A stretch of DNA of 64,000 bases from contig JAVYIG010002115.1 in NCBI GenBank assembly GCA_035222895.1, positions 206,947 to 270,946 of the forward strand, read 5' to 3'. How positions within the stretch are numbered: position 1 is the stretch's first letter; each line of letters starts with the position of its first letter. This stretch comes from Strongylocentrotus droebachiensis. Its lineage: Eukaryota; Echinodermata; Echinoidea; Camarodonta; Strongylocentrotidae. This document shows positions 52,901-61,455 of the stretch, one piece after another. Position numbers and translations under genes: made by a program. The notes under the pieces are model-generated. The model ran no database searches. It was given only the letters and a program-made list of their open reading frames with translations, and was not told the DNA's origin.

Positions 52901-55900
52901 AACAGGCAGCTCCTTGGTTCGCCTGTTGTAGTATTTTGCCTGTTTTGCTTGAATGAGTTTCATTTGTTTCATCTCATTCTTGCTGCTTCCTCTGGGCTGA
53001 AGGAGTGGGCGCATGGTAGGTGTCAGGGTCTTTGTGCGTCGTCCCAGAAACCTCTGTGCTGGACTGCTGTCCATACCCTGCGTTGGTGTATTCCTGATGT
53101 TCAAGAGGGCTAGATTCCTGCTGTCTCCTGTCTGTTTACATTTCTTCATCATCTTCTTGGCAGACTTGACGGCAGATTCAACTTTGCCATTACTCTTGCT
53201 GTTGTATGGGGAGATCGGATTGTATGTGATTCCCCATTCCTTGATGAAGGTGCCAAATTCCCGTGATGAGAACGGAGGACCATTGTCACTGATGATGATA
53301 TCTGGAATGCCATATCTCCCAAAGTGGACCTTCAGTTTGTTTATCACAGATGTTGCAGTGCTTTTGTAAAGCTTGTCTATCTCCCAAAAGTTTGAGTGAT
53401 AGCACACAGTGATAAGGTATGTGTCACCGTCGTAGTGAAAGAGATCCATTCCAATCTTTTCCCAAGGTCTATCAGGTATTTCGTGAGACATCAAAGGGAG
53501 CGCTGCTTGGGAGATTGAATGTTCCTGGCATGTCTCACATGTCTGAATGTACTCTGAGATCTCTTGATTCATTCTAGGCCAGTAGACAAGTTCTCTTGCT
53601 CTTCTGAGGGTTCCTTCGACACCACTGTGACCAACATGTAGATCACGTTTGATTTCAGCCCTCATCTGCTTAGGTATTACGAGACGTTCACCACGGAAGA
53701 TAACACCATCACTGACAGTCAGTTCATCTCTAATGTTGAAGTATGGTGTGAGTTGCAATGAAAGCTGAGACTTGTGATCAGGCCATCCTTCGAGTATGGT
53801 GTCTTTCAACATTCTTAGAGTCTCATTAGCAGCTGTGTGTCTCCTTATCTCCTGAACCCTGTCATCGGGGAGCATCAGGTGTGTGATCGAGTTGACCACT
53901 TCAAACTCCTCTTGTCCTCCTTCATACGGTAGACATGAACGACTAAGGGGGTCGGCCAAGTGGTTCTCCTTTCCTTTCAGATACTTCACCTCGATGTTGT
54001 ATGCCATGGCACGGAGGAGCATGCCTTGAAGCCTCTTCGGCGCCCTATCAAGGGGTTTCTTCACGATGCATTCTAGTGGCTTATGATCGCTGTAGACAGT
54101 CACCTCTCGTGCAAATGTGAACTGGTGCCACTTTTCTAGAGCAAACACAATGGCGAGCATCTCCTTTTCGATAACTGCGTATCTCGACTCTGCATCACTC
54201 AACGCACGACTAGCATAAGCAACAGGCTGACCATCTTGCATCATAGCAGCCCCAATTCCATGAGCGCTTGCATCGGCGTGGATGACCAAGGGCTTCTTTT
54301 GGTCATAGTACTTGAGCAGAGGTGCTTGGGTCAAGAGTTCTTTCACCTTCTTGAATGATTGCTCATGGATTTCATCCCATGTCCATGCAACATCTTTGTG
54401 GGTCAGGTCATTGATTGGCTGCAGAACTTCTGTGAGATGTGGTAAGTACCGAGATAAGTAGTTCACCATGCCACGGAGTCGATGTACGTCATCTTTACAC
54501 TTGGGAGGATCCATTTCACGGATCGCCTTGACTTTTGAGGGGTCCACTTTCATTCCTCTGTTGGACACAACATGTCCGAGGAAGGTAAGTTCTGTGACTT
54601 TGAACTGGCATTTCTCCGCATTGAGAACGATGCCCAATTCCTGGCATCTCTTGAGCAGGCTTTCCAGTCGATCATCATGCTCCCGTTCACTAGAACCCCA
54701 GATAATGATGTCGTCGGCCACACAGCGGACTCCATCTAGGCCATCTAGCGCTTGGTGTAGACGTCTCTGAAAGATCTCGCTGCTCGCCTTTAGTCCAAAA
54801 GGAAGCCTCTTCCATTTGTACCTACCCCATGGTGTAGCAAATGTTGTGAGCAGGCTGGATTCCTCATCTAAGGGACAATGAAGATAGCCCATTACGCAGG
54901 TCACACACAGAAAAGGTAGAGGCATCAGTTAGTGAGGGTAGAATGTCATCTAGCACTGGAAGGGGAAAGTGTTCCCTTTTCAATGCCACATTCAAAGGTC
55001 GTGGGTCCAGGCACAGACGAACCTTGCCCGATTTCCGTGTCGCTACCGAAAGTTGGCTCACCCAGTCCGTAGGATCAGTGATGACGTCTATGACCCCTTT
55101 TCTCTCTAGCTCATCCAGTTCAGCCTTGACAGTATCTTTCAAGGATTCAGGAATGGTCCTAGCAGGTCGAATACTGGGCTTTACATTGTCGTCAAGGTAG
55201 AGATGGACTGGGTCTCCCGGGAGTGGTGCCAATCTTGGAGGATGAGAAGACGTCGGGATACTCTGCAAGATCCTTTGAAGTCGCAACATATATCTGTTCA
55301 AAGTTATCATAATTGATCGTGATGAGGTTCATCTTCTCTGCTGCCTTCTTGCTCAGGAGAGGAGTCAGGTTCTCTTTAACCACCACGTAATCAACAACAT
55401 ATTTCTTGTTATTAACAGGATTCCTCGTCTTAATCTTGCACTTTCCTACTGCAGTGACTGTTGATTTGTTCCACATTTGAAGCTGCACTGCTTCCTTTCT
55501 TATGTCGTTGTGAGCAACAACATACTTCTGTGGGAGTAGACTCACTGTAGCACCACAGTCCACTTGGAATTCAACCTCTGTGTCGTTGAGCAGCATTTTG
55601 CAGAAAACAGGACGATTGTTGGCATCAACCGCATTGATATTCTGTACGGTGACAGAGCCAATGCTCTCACCTGACGACGAGCTAGAATCATCATCCACGC
55701 AGTGTATGGTTGAAGCTCTGCAAACCTCAGATCCTTTGAAATGGTTCTTTTGCTTGCATGCCATGCATGTGCGGCCCCAAGCAGGGCACTTCTCCTTCTT
55801 CATTTCATGCATTTTGCAGCAAAATTTGCAACGTTTTGGGTCAGTTGCATCCTTCAGTTTACCACTGCTCTTGCCAGCCTTTAGAGTAATGAGATGCACC

Positions 55901-58900
55901 AGTGCTGACCTTCTTGTAGACCTTGTAGACTACCTCCTCATTCTTGAGAGCTTTCATCTGCAATGACGCCGCTTCTACAGCTTTGCATATGTCAATGGCT
56001 TTGGACAGAGTGAGGTCTGGGATTCCCATCATTTTCTCCCGCATGCTGTCATCTGACACACCTAATAACAGTCTGTCCATCAGTAGCTTGTCCTTCATAC
56101 ATTCACAAAAACCACATGACTTGCTCATGGTTCTCAGCACAGTGACGTATTGTTCAATGTTCTCCCCTTCCTGATTCCTGCGATTAAATTTGAACCGCTC
56201 AAAAAATTCCCTTCTTTCCCCAAGAAAGTGGGAATTCAGCTTCTCCAGGATAAGGTGACACTTTTTGCTGTCTTCATCACTGGCAAACTTCATGCCATTG
56301 TAGATTCTTACTCCATCCGGTCCAATACTATGAAGGAGCAGAGCAGTTTGGTATTCCTCAGGTTGAGAAGATAGATTTGTGAGCACACAGTAGTTGTCCC
56401 ACATCTGTTTCCACATCTTCCATCCCTCAATCGCATCTCCATCAGATACCCTCAGGTGAGCAGGAGGGTTTATGTTCGGCCTTTTGAAACACATTACTGG
56501 CCACATCACTACTATCACTTCGCTCATCAGGCATCTTGACTATTATATAAGCACAAGCACAGCAGAGAAAATCACAAGCTTACCGTAGTCGTAGAACAGT
56601 GACAACAGCTGTGCAGTCACTCACACAAAGTTAAGCATGTGGGGCCACCGTACAAAACTTCAGTTCGATTTGCACATTTGACCTTCCAAGTACAGCTTAG
56701 ATAAGCTAACAAATTGTGTGAAGTCCTTGGTAAATCATGGCAAGACTTCCAATGAGTGGGTTACAAACACCAGCTGCCACCATGTTATGATTTTGTCCCT
56801 AATTACAAGGCTGGAATAACTCACATGTGTACAAAGATGGCTGACATGAAGTGTGTGTCTTTTATTCAGTCCTGTCGCCCTCTATCTGAATAGGCAGTAC
56901 AGTGTTATAACTTGTAAATCTCATAAACAAGATATTGTCACAATATGTTTCTTGTATGTCGTACGTTTCACGAAATTCGACTCTGCGGTTGAATGTATAT
57001 TGGTCGATAAGAGCATGTTGATAATACAAGTGGTAACAAAAGTCAGATGTAAAAGTGTCAGACATTTTTACCTATGTCATATTTACCTCTGACATTTTTT
57101 ACCTGTGAAATTTTTACCTGGCACAGACATGTTAAGGTTAATAATTGTGATTTCGTTTGAATTTGCGTATATCAAATATTTGTGCTTGTTTTATCTGTGT
57201 TTGAAAAAATCTTTAGCAAATGTTTTATTCCAATGTCAACATCTACACTAAGGTTGGTTATCGTCATTGTACAATTCCCAAACTGTGAAATGATTAGTAA
57301 ACACACTCATAATACAAGCTCTTGAACCATTGGGCCATTTTGTTTTTGTAAGATCTAAGAATATAAGCCATGAAATGAAAATGGATTATTGCGATGTTTC
57401 AAAGTTATTCATGGTTCAAACGCCTTTGACAATTCAACTTCACGCATGCTACGAACCTTTCCTCCCGCAGGGCGCTTTTTGGGGTTTCACCATCGGGGTT
57501 GTTTTGGGTGTGATACGGATGATCCTGGACATTGTCTACCCTGCCCCAGCCTGTGGACTGCAGGACGAGCGACCTTCAATTGTCAAGAATGTCCACTTCC
57601 TCTACTACAATTGCATCGTGACTCTGGTGTGCCTGGTCGTCACTGTGACCGTCAGCCTGATGACGCCGAAACCTACGATCAATCAGGTAATACCCCAGCC
57701 CGTATCCGGACACCTACCCCCTAGACATCCACCCCGGATAACCACCCCCAGTCAACCACCCTCTAGGACGAATACCCCCCGGGACAACTACCCCTTGGTC
57801 AAGTACCCCCCAGACAAATACCCCCTAGGAAAACTACCCCGGGCATCTACCCCCTAGGACAACAATCCCCCGGACAACTACCCACTAGGATAGTTGTCCA
57901 GGAGCTAGTTGTTCTAGAGGATGGTTGTCGTAGGGGGTAGTTGTCTAGGGGGTTACTTATCCGGGGTACTTGTCCGGGGGAAGTTGTCCTAGGGGGTAGT
58001 CGCCCTAGAAGGTGGTTGCCTTAGGGGGTAGTTGTCCTAGGGGTTAGTTGTCCTAGGGGGTAGTTTGACTGGGGGTGGTTATCCGGGGGTGGATGTCCAG
58101 GGGGTAGGTGTCCTAGAAACGCCCCAGCCACACCAACTATACCGACACGAAAATGATAACAGACCGAACAAAACAATTACATTACCATGAATGGCTAAGA
58201 AGAGGTCGGTTTGGAGTCGATACAGCGGTGAGCTTTGAGGAATATGCTTTTGATGTGTATAGCTTAAATACTATTATTCAACCAAAGTTGAAAGTTTACT
58301 GACTTCACAATACTAACATACTAAATGTTTGCATTGGAAAAAATGTCTCCACGCGATCAAAATAATTTGAATCACCCTAACCAACTTAACTTTGTAAAAT
58401 TTGATCCGTAACATAGCCCTAACAAAATGTTGGGTAATTATCCGCATTGTTTTTCTATGTGCCTATACATTTAAATGAGGATGTTGACATTTGTTTGCAA
58501 CAGATACTAGGCAAGACTTTCTGGACCCGTGGAATGAACCCTAAACCAGAACAGCCTACTTTTAGCGACAATACAAACAACAATGCAGTGTCAAAGGAAG
58601 CCCGCAAGAGAGTCCAACTGCACGAACAAAAACTACAAGATCCTACCGCGGAGGGCGTCCGACAGCCTGACATTGCAAGTCAAGAGCATAACGAGAAAAC
58701 AGGCAAGTACCAAAAAGGATACATTTATTGTATCAATGAGAAAAGCCTAAATATTTTAATTATGAAGGGAAACAAATCTATTTTCTGTTCATAAAACTAT
58801 CAACGATGGCAACCTAGATTTTTCGGACACACTAACTGTTAGTGTGTCCGAAAAATCTAGGTTGCCATCGTTGATAGTTTTATGAACAGAAAATAGATTT

Positions 58901-59478
58901 GTTTCCCTTCATAATTAAAATATTTAGGTTAAACATTGCTTAGAACATTGCAGTCTGCCAGATGTCTGCCAGTTTCAACATACTCTATGAATACATGAGT
59001 TTCTATGTGTTTATCAGAGGATCGGCCATCCTCAATTTTAGCATAATTATGTTTTTTTTGTAATGTTATACATAAGTTAGATCATACGGACACATTAACA
59101 TAGTTTAGAACATCGTAGTGTGGCTATCCCAATAGATATCTGACAATTTCAACAGGCTCTACAAATTTATAAGTTTCTTTTGTTTATCACCGATTCGCTT
59201 ATCCTCACTATAAGTATACTCCTTCATTGTTCCCTGATATCTAAACACAAAATCTGCCAATTCCTTTACATTTCTGTCAATCACATCCAGATACACCCAG
59301 GTGGAAGAAATATCTGTTCTGGTTTCTTGGATTCAACCCCGATGACGACCAGGAGGTTCCCGGGGAGGCCAGCATGATCAAGAGCATCGAGGAGAATCCA
59401 ACATGGCAGAAATTCACCTTGGCCAACGCCTTCATTGTTTGTGGTGTTGCAGTTGGTATCATGGTTTGGTGGTGGTAG
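42997..59478 (+). CDS. Sodium/glucose cotransporter-like protein (SLC5 family), 15 exons, complete
   Basis: Exons join in frame from ATG 42997 to TAG 59476-59478, about 672 codons, close to the usual 660-680 of SGLT1-type proteins. SLC5 transporters use the Na+ gradient to carry sugars or related solutes across the plasma membrane through 14 membrane helices in the LeuT fold. Seen: [15 protein letters not shown] (helix 1, Na+/sugar contacts), [40 protein letters not shown], a Cys-rich loop, [20 protein letters not shown] (helix 8 with the Na2-site serines), QYIQS and a hydrophobic last helix ending VWWW. Residues of the SGLT1 sugar site (Asn and His of SNIGTGH, the Tyr-Trp pair, Lys of YLK, Gln of YIQS) are all present, so sugar transport is likely; exact substrate unknown. 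Kozak context (A at -3, G at +4) supports the start. Confidence 0.95.
44442..46452 (+). CDS. SLC5 exons 3-5: core helices with sodium/sugar motif
   Basis: Exons 44442-44546, 45167-45226 and 46348-46452 encode [20 protein letters not shown], the [20 protein letters not shown] stretch with the helix-2 Glu, and [20 protein letters not shown] followed by a helix ending VFTKIS. 'MPEYLRKR(Y/F)GG' is a strong SLC5 signature. All joins are phase 0. Introns hold CT-rich DNA (44587-44880) and a C10A24 tract at 46050-46084. Confidence 0.95.
47084..48939 (+). CDS. SLC5 exons 6-8
   Basis: Exons 47084-47189, 48198-48278 and 48728-48939 encode [40 protein letters not shown] (the 'GGL.AV.YTD..Q' family motif) and a long extracellular stretch with [20 protein letters not shown] before [14 protein letters not shown]. 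Joins are phase 1, phase 1 and phase 0. The intron after exon 6 holds a large foldback element. Confidence 0.94.
47237..47715. mobile_element. Foldback element with 213-bp inverted arms, flanked by 13-bp direct repeats
   Basis: The left arm (about 47237-47449) and right arm (about 47463-47676) are inverted copies with about one mismatch (TCCTGAACAGG versus its mate), around a 13-base spacer. A 39-base unpaired tail follows. CTAGATTATTATA occurs on both sides (47224-47236 and 47716-47728) and looks like a target-site duplication. Each arm itself holds small palindromes: AGTCCTGAACAGGACT, AGTCCTGAAAAGGACT and ATAGTTCTCAGGAGAACTAT. No protein is encoded. Confidence 0.85.
49504..50232 (+). CDS. 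SLC5 exons 9-10
   Basis: Exon 49504-49639 encodes [20 protein letters not shown] and [20 protein letters not shown]. Exon 50125-50232 encodes the Cys-rich extracellular loop [20 protein letters not shown] and [14 protein letters not shown]. The loop cysteines match the disulfide-bearing region of SGLT1-type transporters. Phase-1 joins. Confidence 0.95.
50392..50482. mobile_element. Poly-G/poly-C inverted sequence, probable transposon fragment
   Basis: GGCGCGGATCTACGGGG followed by a long G run, GCACGTGC, a long C run and CCGTGGCTACGCGCCTGCC. The two halves are near inverted copies with CACGTG at the centre, so the whole can form a hairpin. The ends GGCGCGGAT and TACGCGCC look like short terminal inverted repeats. 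Confidence 0.5.
50732..51772 (+). CDS. SLC5 exons 11-12: Na2-site helix and following helices
   Basis: Exon 50732-50882 encodes [20 protein letters not shown] and [20 protein letters not shown]; the paired serines in [10 protein letters not shown] are at the position of the conserved sodium site. Exon 51604-51772 encodes [40 protein letters not shown] and WVRNNEK. Joins are phase 2 then phase 0. The Gypsy element sits in the next intron, 77 bases after this donor. Confidence 0.95.
51850..52008 (-). repeat. 3' LTR (relative to the element)
   Basis: 159 bp, TGTTATGATTTGTCCC..GATATTGTCACA on the + strand. It matches 56783-56942 except for one missing T in the TTTT run near its left end. Very short for a Gypsy LTR. 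Confidence 0.95.
52009..52020 (-). other. Polypurine tract
   Basis: On the - strand AATGGGGAGGA lies directly before the 3' LTR (TGTGACAATATC). This is the expected place and composition for the plus-strand DNA primer of an LTR retrotransposon. Confidence 0.8.
52511..54925 (-). CDS. Gypsy pol: reverse transcriptase (C-terminal part), RNase H, integrase
   Basis: This open frame (804 codons) holds most of pol. RT palm motif reads VADDII (residues 69-74), so the usual Tyr of YxDD is Val-Ala. RNase H shows [13 protein letters not shown] (Asp 218), EKEMLA (Glu 255) and YSDHKPL (Asp 280). Integrase shows the zinc motif HVGH..CETC (430-466) and the DDE triad in GMDLFH (494), ISDNGPP (547) and KVESAVK (583). 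The first roughly 13 codons are out of frame with the true protein; the RT N-terminal part is in the next frame (54864-55310). The frame ends at TAA 52511-52513 after a charged tail typical of Gypsy integrases. Confidence 0.93.
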   Translation of the reverse strand: MPLPFLCVTCVMGYLHCPLDEESSLLTTFATPWGRYKWKRLPFGLKASSEIFQRRLHQALDGLDGVRCVADDIIIWGSSEREHDDRLESLLKRCQELGIVLNAEKCQFKVTELTFLGHVVSNRGMKVDPSKVKAIREMDPPKCKDDVHRLRGMVNYLSRYLPHLTEVLQPINDLTHKDVAWTWDEIHEQSFKKVKELLTQAPLLKYYDQKKPLVIHADASAHGIGAAMMQDGQPVAYASRALSDAESRYAVIEKEMLAIVFALEKWHQFTFAREVTVYSDHKPLECIVKKPLDRAPKRLQGMLLRAMAYNIEVKYLKGKENHLADPLSRSCLPYEGGQEEFEVVNSITHLMLPDDRVQEIRRHTAANETLRMLKDTILEGWPDHKSQLSLQLTPYFNIRDELTVSDGVIFRGERLVIPKQMRAEIKRDLHVGHSGVEGTLRRARELVYWPRMNQEISEYIQTCETCQEHSISQAALPLMSHEIPDRPWEKIGMDLFHYDGDTYLITVCYHSNFWEIDKLYKSTATSVINKLKVHFGRYGIPDIIISDNGPPFSSREFGTFIKEWGITYNPISPYNSKSNGKVESAVKSAKKMMKKCKQTGDSRNLALLNIRNTPTQGMDSSPAQRFLGRRTKTLTPTMRPLLQPRGSSKNEMKQMKLIQAKQAKYYNRRTKELPVLEDGDTVRMKPFQPGRDKWQKAKVLQKLDERSYEVISGGHTYRRNREHLRATRESPDSEISIPTLPDIETDVNNDAARSRPDDTKDLQPAALPDQPQTSSRLHDQEPTELRRSSRRRHEPSSMKDFVRY
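54864..55310 (-). pseudogene. Gypsy pol: N-terminal reverse transcriptase portion, separated by frame changes
   Basis: The frame carries [54 protein letters not shown] and [10 protein letters not shown], all classical RT finger/palm motifs. It then goes off frame near 54890, inside the conserved motif around the first catalytic Asp, and stops at 54864. The end that joins the protease frame near 55225 is also shifted. The breaks fall at short G or C runs, so a sequencing error cannot be excluded. Confidence 0.85.
55192..55899 (-). CDS. Gypsy gag C-terminus/protease portion
   Basis: The frame contains a Cys/His cluster, [16 protein letters not shown] and [16 protein letters not shown] (retroviral-type zinc knuckles, slightly expanded), then a protease region with [17 protein letters not shown]. 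The protease active site reads DCGA in place of the usual D(S/T)GA. The upstream boundary overlaps the gag frame at 55859-55899 and the true start is probably by frameshift, not an internal start codon. Confidence 0.85.
   Translation of the reverse strand: MHLITLKAGKSSGKLKDATDPKRCKFCCKMHEMKKEKCPAWGRTCMACKQKNHFKGSEVCRASTIHCVDDDSSSSSGESIGSVTVQNINAVDANNRPVFCKMLLNDTEVEFQVDCGATVSLLPQKYVVAHNDIRKEAVQLQMWNKSTVTAVGKCKIKTRNPVNNKKYVVDYVVVKENLTPLLSKKAAEKMNLITINYDNFEQIYVATSKDLAEYPDVFSSSKIGTTPGRPSPSLP
55859..56527 (-). CDS. Gypsy gag-like protein, N-terminal portion
   Basis: About 222 codons with [33 protein letters not shown] and [20 protein letters not shown], the retrotransposon gag fold typical of Ty3/Gypsy capsids. 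ATG at 56527 opens the frame. Another ATG at 56534 starts a different frame with an acidic N-terminus ([20 protein letters not shown]) that stops soon after, so the true start may lie there with a frame change near the AAAA run at about 56484-56487. Confidence 0.85.
   Translation of the reverse strand: MSEVIVVMWPVMCFKRPNINPPAHLRVSDGDAIEGWKMWKQMWDNYCVLTNLSSQPEEYQTALLLHSIGPDGVRIYNGMKFASDEDSKKCHLILEKLNSHFLGERREFFERFKFNRRNQEGENIEQYVTVLRTMSKSCGFCECMKDKLLMDRLLLGVSDDSMREKMMGIPDLTLSKAIDICKAVEAASLQMKALKNEEVVYKVYKKVSTGASHYSKGWQEQW
56765..56782 (-). other. Candidate primer binding site
   Basis: On the - strand, TGGTGGCAGCTGGTG follows the 5' LTR end (..CATAACA) with no gap. TGG at the first position is the expected complement of a tRNA 3' CCA end. 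I did not identify the tRNA. Confidence 0.6.
56783..56942 (-). repeat. 5' LTR (relative to the element)
   Basis: 160 bp, identical to 51850-52008 apart from one extra T. The right-hand flank ATATG repeats the bases before the other LTR. Confidence 0.95.
57471..57686 (+). CDS. SLC5 exon 13
   Basis: This 216-base exon encodes [20 protein letters not shown], the [20 protein letters not shown] loop and [20 protein letters not shown], ending TPKPTINQ. It continues the '..WVRNNEK|GAFWGF..' junction across the intron that holds the Gypsy element. Phase 0 on both sides. The donor (CAG|GTAATA) is directly followed by a minisatellite. Confidence 0.95.
57689..58117. repeat. Inverted minisatellite: 17-base units in both orientations
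   Basis: The first half (to about 57885) repeats units such as GGACAACTACCCCCTAG and GGATAACCACCCCCAG. The second half (57890-58117) repeats their reverse complement, TAGGGGGTAGTTGTCC and variants. The whole region can fold into one long hairpin. The upstream half keeps the exon-13 frame open for about 57 Pro-rich codons to 57855-57857. Confidence 0.85.
58504..58702 (+). CDS. SLC5 exon 14: cytoplasmic/loop segment before last helix
   Basis: The exon encodes [20 protein letters not shown] and a polar, low-conservation stretch ([20 protein letters not shown]..), as in the variable loop between helices 13 and 14 of SGLTs. I place the donor at AACAG|GCAAGT (58703), a GC-AG intron, which joins exon 15 in phase 1. 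A GT donor five bases downstream (GGCAA|GTACCA) with the AG at 59299-59300 would also keep frame. Confidence 0.85.
58746..58928. repeat. Perfect palindrome: two 91-base arms with a 1-base spacer
   Basis: 58746-58836 and 58838-58928 are exact reverse complements around the single base T at 58837 (ACTAAC-T-GTTAGT). The left arm is ordinary intron sequence following exon 14. No terminal motif or target duplication was seen, which argues against a transposon and for a template-switch event or an assembly artefact. Confidence 0.95.
59291..59478 (+). CDS. SLC5 exon 15: last membrane helix and stop
   Basis: The exon encodes [40 protein letters not shown] and [20 protein letters not shown] followed by WW and TAG. 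A terminal hydrophobic helix right at the C-terminus is standard for SGLT-type SLC5 proteins. A possible polyadenylation signal, AATAAA, is at 59614-59619. Confidence 0.92.
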
Positions 59479-60193
59479 CGATTGAAAGCGCTGGAGAACT
59501 CATCTGAATCTGAATCTAAAATCTTACAAAATTGTGAGTGGAAAACAGCGAACACACTATAAGCCTATAGGAATGAGTGATAAAATGAAAGTTTCTCTGA
59601 AGATAGGTTGTCGAATAAACACTGCCATGACTTTACAAAATGTGTTTTCATCAGCACAGACAAACTACTCTCTTGAAAATGAATGTGATTTCTTAATTTT
59701 TCATGATAAAAAGAGGAAAGTATATATTGCGTGGAAAAGATAATTTCGTGTAGAGTTAAATCTCATTATACTCCCATATTTGTTGTGTTATATACAGACC
59801 AACTCATACATTTTAGACAAAGAAACTCCTTTTAAAGAGTGCATTGCACTTAACTGAATCAAGCGATTATGGTAACTTGCACCAGAAGCCGCTATACGTA
59901 CAGTAGTTATTACTTTTTAAAATATTTTTGTATAATGATACCCATTTCTGGGAATGGATCTATGTCATCCATGGAAATGAGTGAAGAGATCTATCAGAGC
60001 ATAACAAAGTCAGTTACATCGTCAAGGATCATTTCCATACAATTTACCTTGCAACTTTTAAAACTGATGCACCGCGATGCCATAGTGTGACCCAGTGAAA
60101 GTTAGATCCGTTAATGGTATTACATATATTATGCATAATTTCGATATGGCATGATCCGTTGAGCCTCAAACACCAATACAACTATGACAACTA

Positions 60194-60502
60194 CCAGGGG
60201 CGTCAATTTGTGCTTGAGCATGGGAGGGACACAATAACTTTTTTGTGTTGCCCATTTCGTCAGGAAATATTTAGCGGCGAACCAGCCTGCCAGTGAATAA
60301 GAAGTGGGGGGGGGGGGGATAAAGGTAAGAGTTTCTATTTTTTGTATGCCTATTCGTGAGATTTTGTATACAAAATCGTTGCTCCCTGGTGGTCCCTCTT
60401 CTTTTTTTAATAAAAACATGGGGGGACATTTGATATGATGTCCCTCCTAGGAAAAAAACGTGGGGGACGTGTCCCCTGTCTCCCCCCACGGATTGACGCG
60501 CT
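60194..60502. mobile_element. Inverted-ended repeat element with G/C tracts
   Basis: It begins AGGGGCGTCAATTTGTGC and ends CCCCCCACGGATTGACGCGC, so the ends are imperfect inverted repeats (GGCGTCAAT / ATTGACGC). The interior has poly-G at 60307-60318 and several GGGGGACATTTGATATGATG/GGGGGACGTGTCCC phrases. No coding. A non-autonomous element is likely. Confidence 0.5.
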
Positions 60503-61392
60503 TAACAACTACTGAATCATGGAGACTTTAGTAACGATAATGGTTCGTGTTCCACCAGTAGTGTTAAATAAATTCTTACATGCGGTTGATACAATTTCTT
60601 TACAAATCTAAAGTATTGAATATGGATAAAAGTCGTGTTCATACGAACTACAGTCGTGTCCTGGACGGACATCCCATCCGTTCGTCTGGTGGGCTGTAAC
60701 TGATTATCTCTTAACGCGGAGACGACATATAACATTGTAAGTACAGCAAGGAAGAATTGGGAATTGGCAATTGGGAAACCTTATTCAAAGCAGGGTTTAT
60801 TATAATGTAATAGTCATGTCTCGAGAAGCGAAAGCTGACTTTCATCCCGATTTGAAGAGCTCTAACGTACAGTAAATCTGGTTTTCGGATCGAGAGATTC
60901 CTCTTCTAAAATCTCATTCAATCATGTTAGAAAATCAGTTTCTCCTTCAGCGCAACAATTTTCAAAACATTGAAGCAATTTCATCACCAACCTTGTGCTA
61001 TTAATAGGGGAAACAAAATGAAATACAGTAACAATCAGAGAAAAGGTTTCTGACCGTTCGAACCGTACCCCAAAATAAGTTACATTGGAATTTCCATTAT
61101 AATTAATTGAATCAGATTTACCCATATATCATTTATTATAATTGATGCAATACACAAGCAAGTAAATTATCCAACTCTTTATTATGGTCATCGCTCTTTT
61201 GCAAAGTTTCTGCTGAACTTTAAAACAAACTGCCTTTAAATGTCAAACTGTTACAAATCAAAACTTGTCTTAAGACACATTATTTAAAATTACTTTTGAT
61301 AATTAGCTTTCTCTGTATTGTAATTTATAGGTTTATTTCCATTTTCTTGTTTTGTTTAATATGTAATTGTTTATCAGTCTATTTTGTTTGTT

Positions 61393-61455
61393 ATAGCGCT
61401 AAGAGACTTCGGTGGGAAGCACATTAAAGGCAACTTTCTTCTTATTATTATTATT
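61393..61455 (+). mobile_element. SINE/LINE 3' tail with (ATT)n
   Basis: TATAGCGCTAAGAGACTTCGGTGGGAAGC followed by TTCTTATTATTATTATTATC is the same style of retroposon 3' end as at 28570-28635. Confidence 0.5.

Larger units (their letters stand above)
51850..56942 (-). mobile_element. Ty3/Gypsy-type LTR retrotransposon, full length, inserted antisense in an SLC5 intron
   Basis: A 5.1-kb element has near-identical LTRs (51850-52008 and 56783-56942) starting TG and ending CA, flanked by a 5-bp target duplication ATATG (51845-51849 and 56943-56947). The purine tract abuts the downstream LTR and a candidate primer site abuts the upstream one. On the - strand the order is gag, zinc-knuckle and protease, reverse transcriptase, RNase H, integrase, which is the Ty3/Gypsy order; no env is seen. 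Sequence style resembles the Mag/SURL group of sea urchins, by inference only. Frame changes separate at least three parts of gag-pol, so this copy looks unable to make a full polyprotein although its LTRs differ by just one base. Confidence 0.95.

Noticed and set aside
53013..53369. Open frame on the + strand inside the retrotransposon
   Set aside because: It lies opposite the integrase region of the - strand pol frame and shows no domain of its own.
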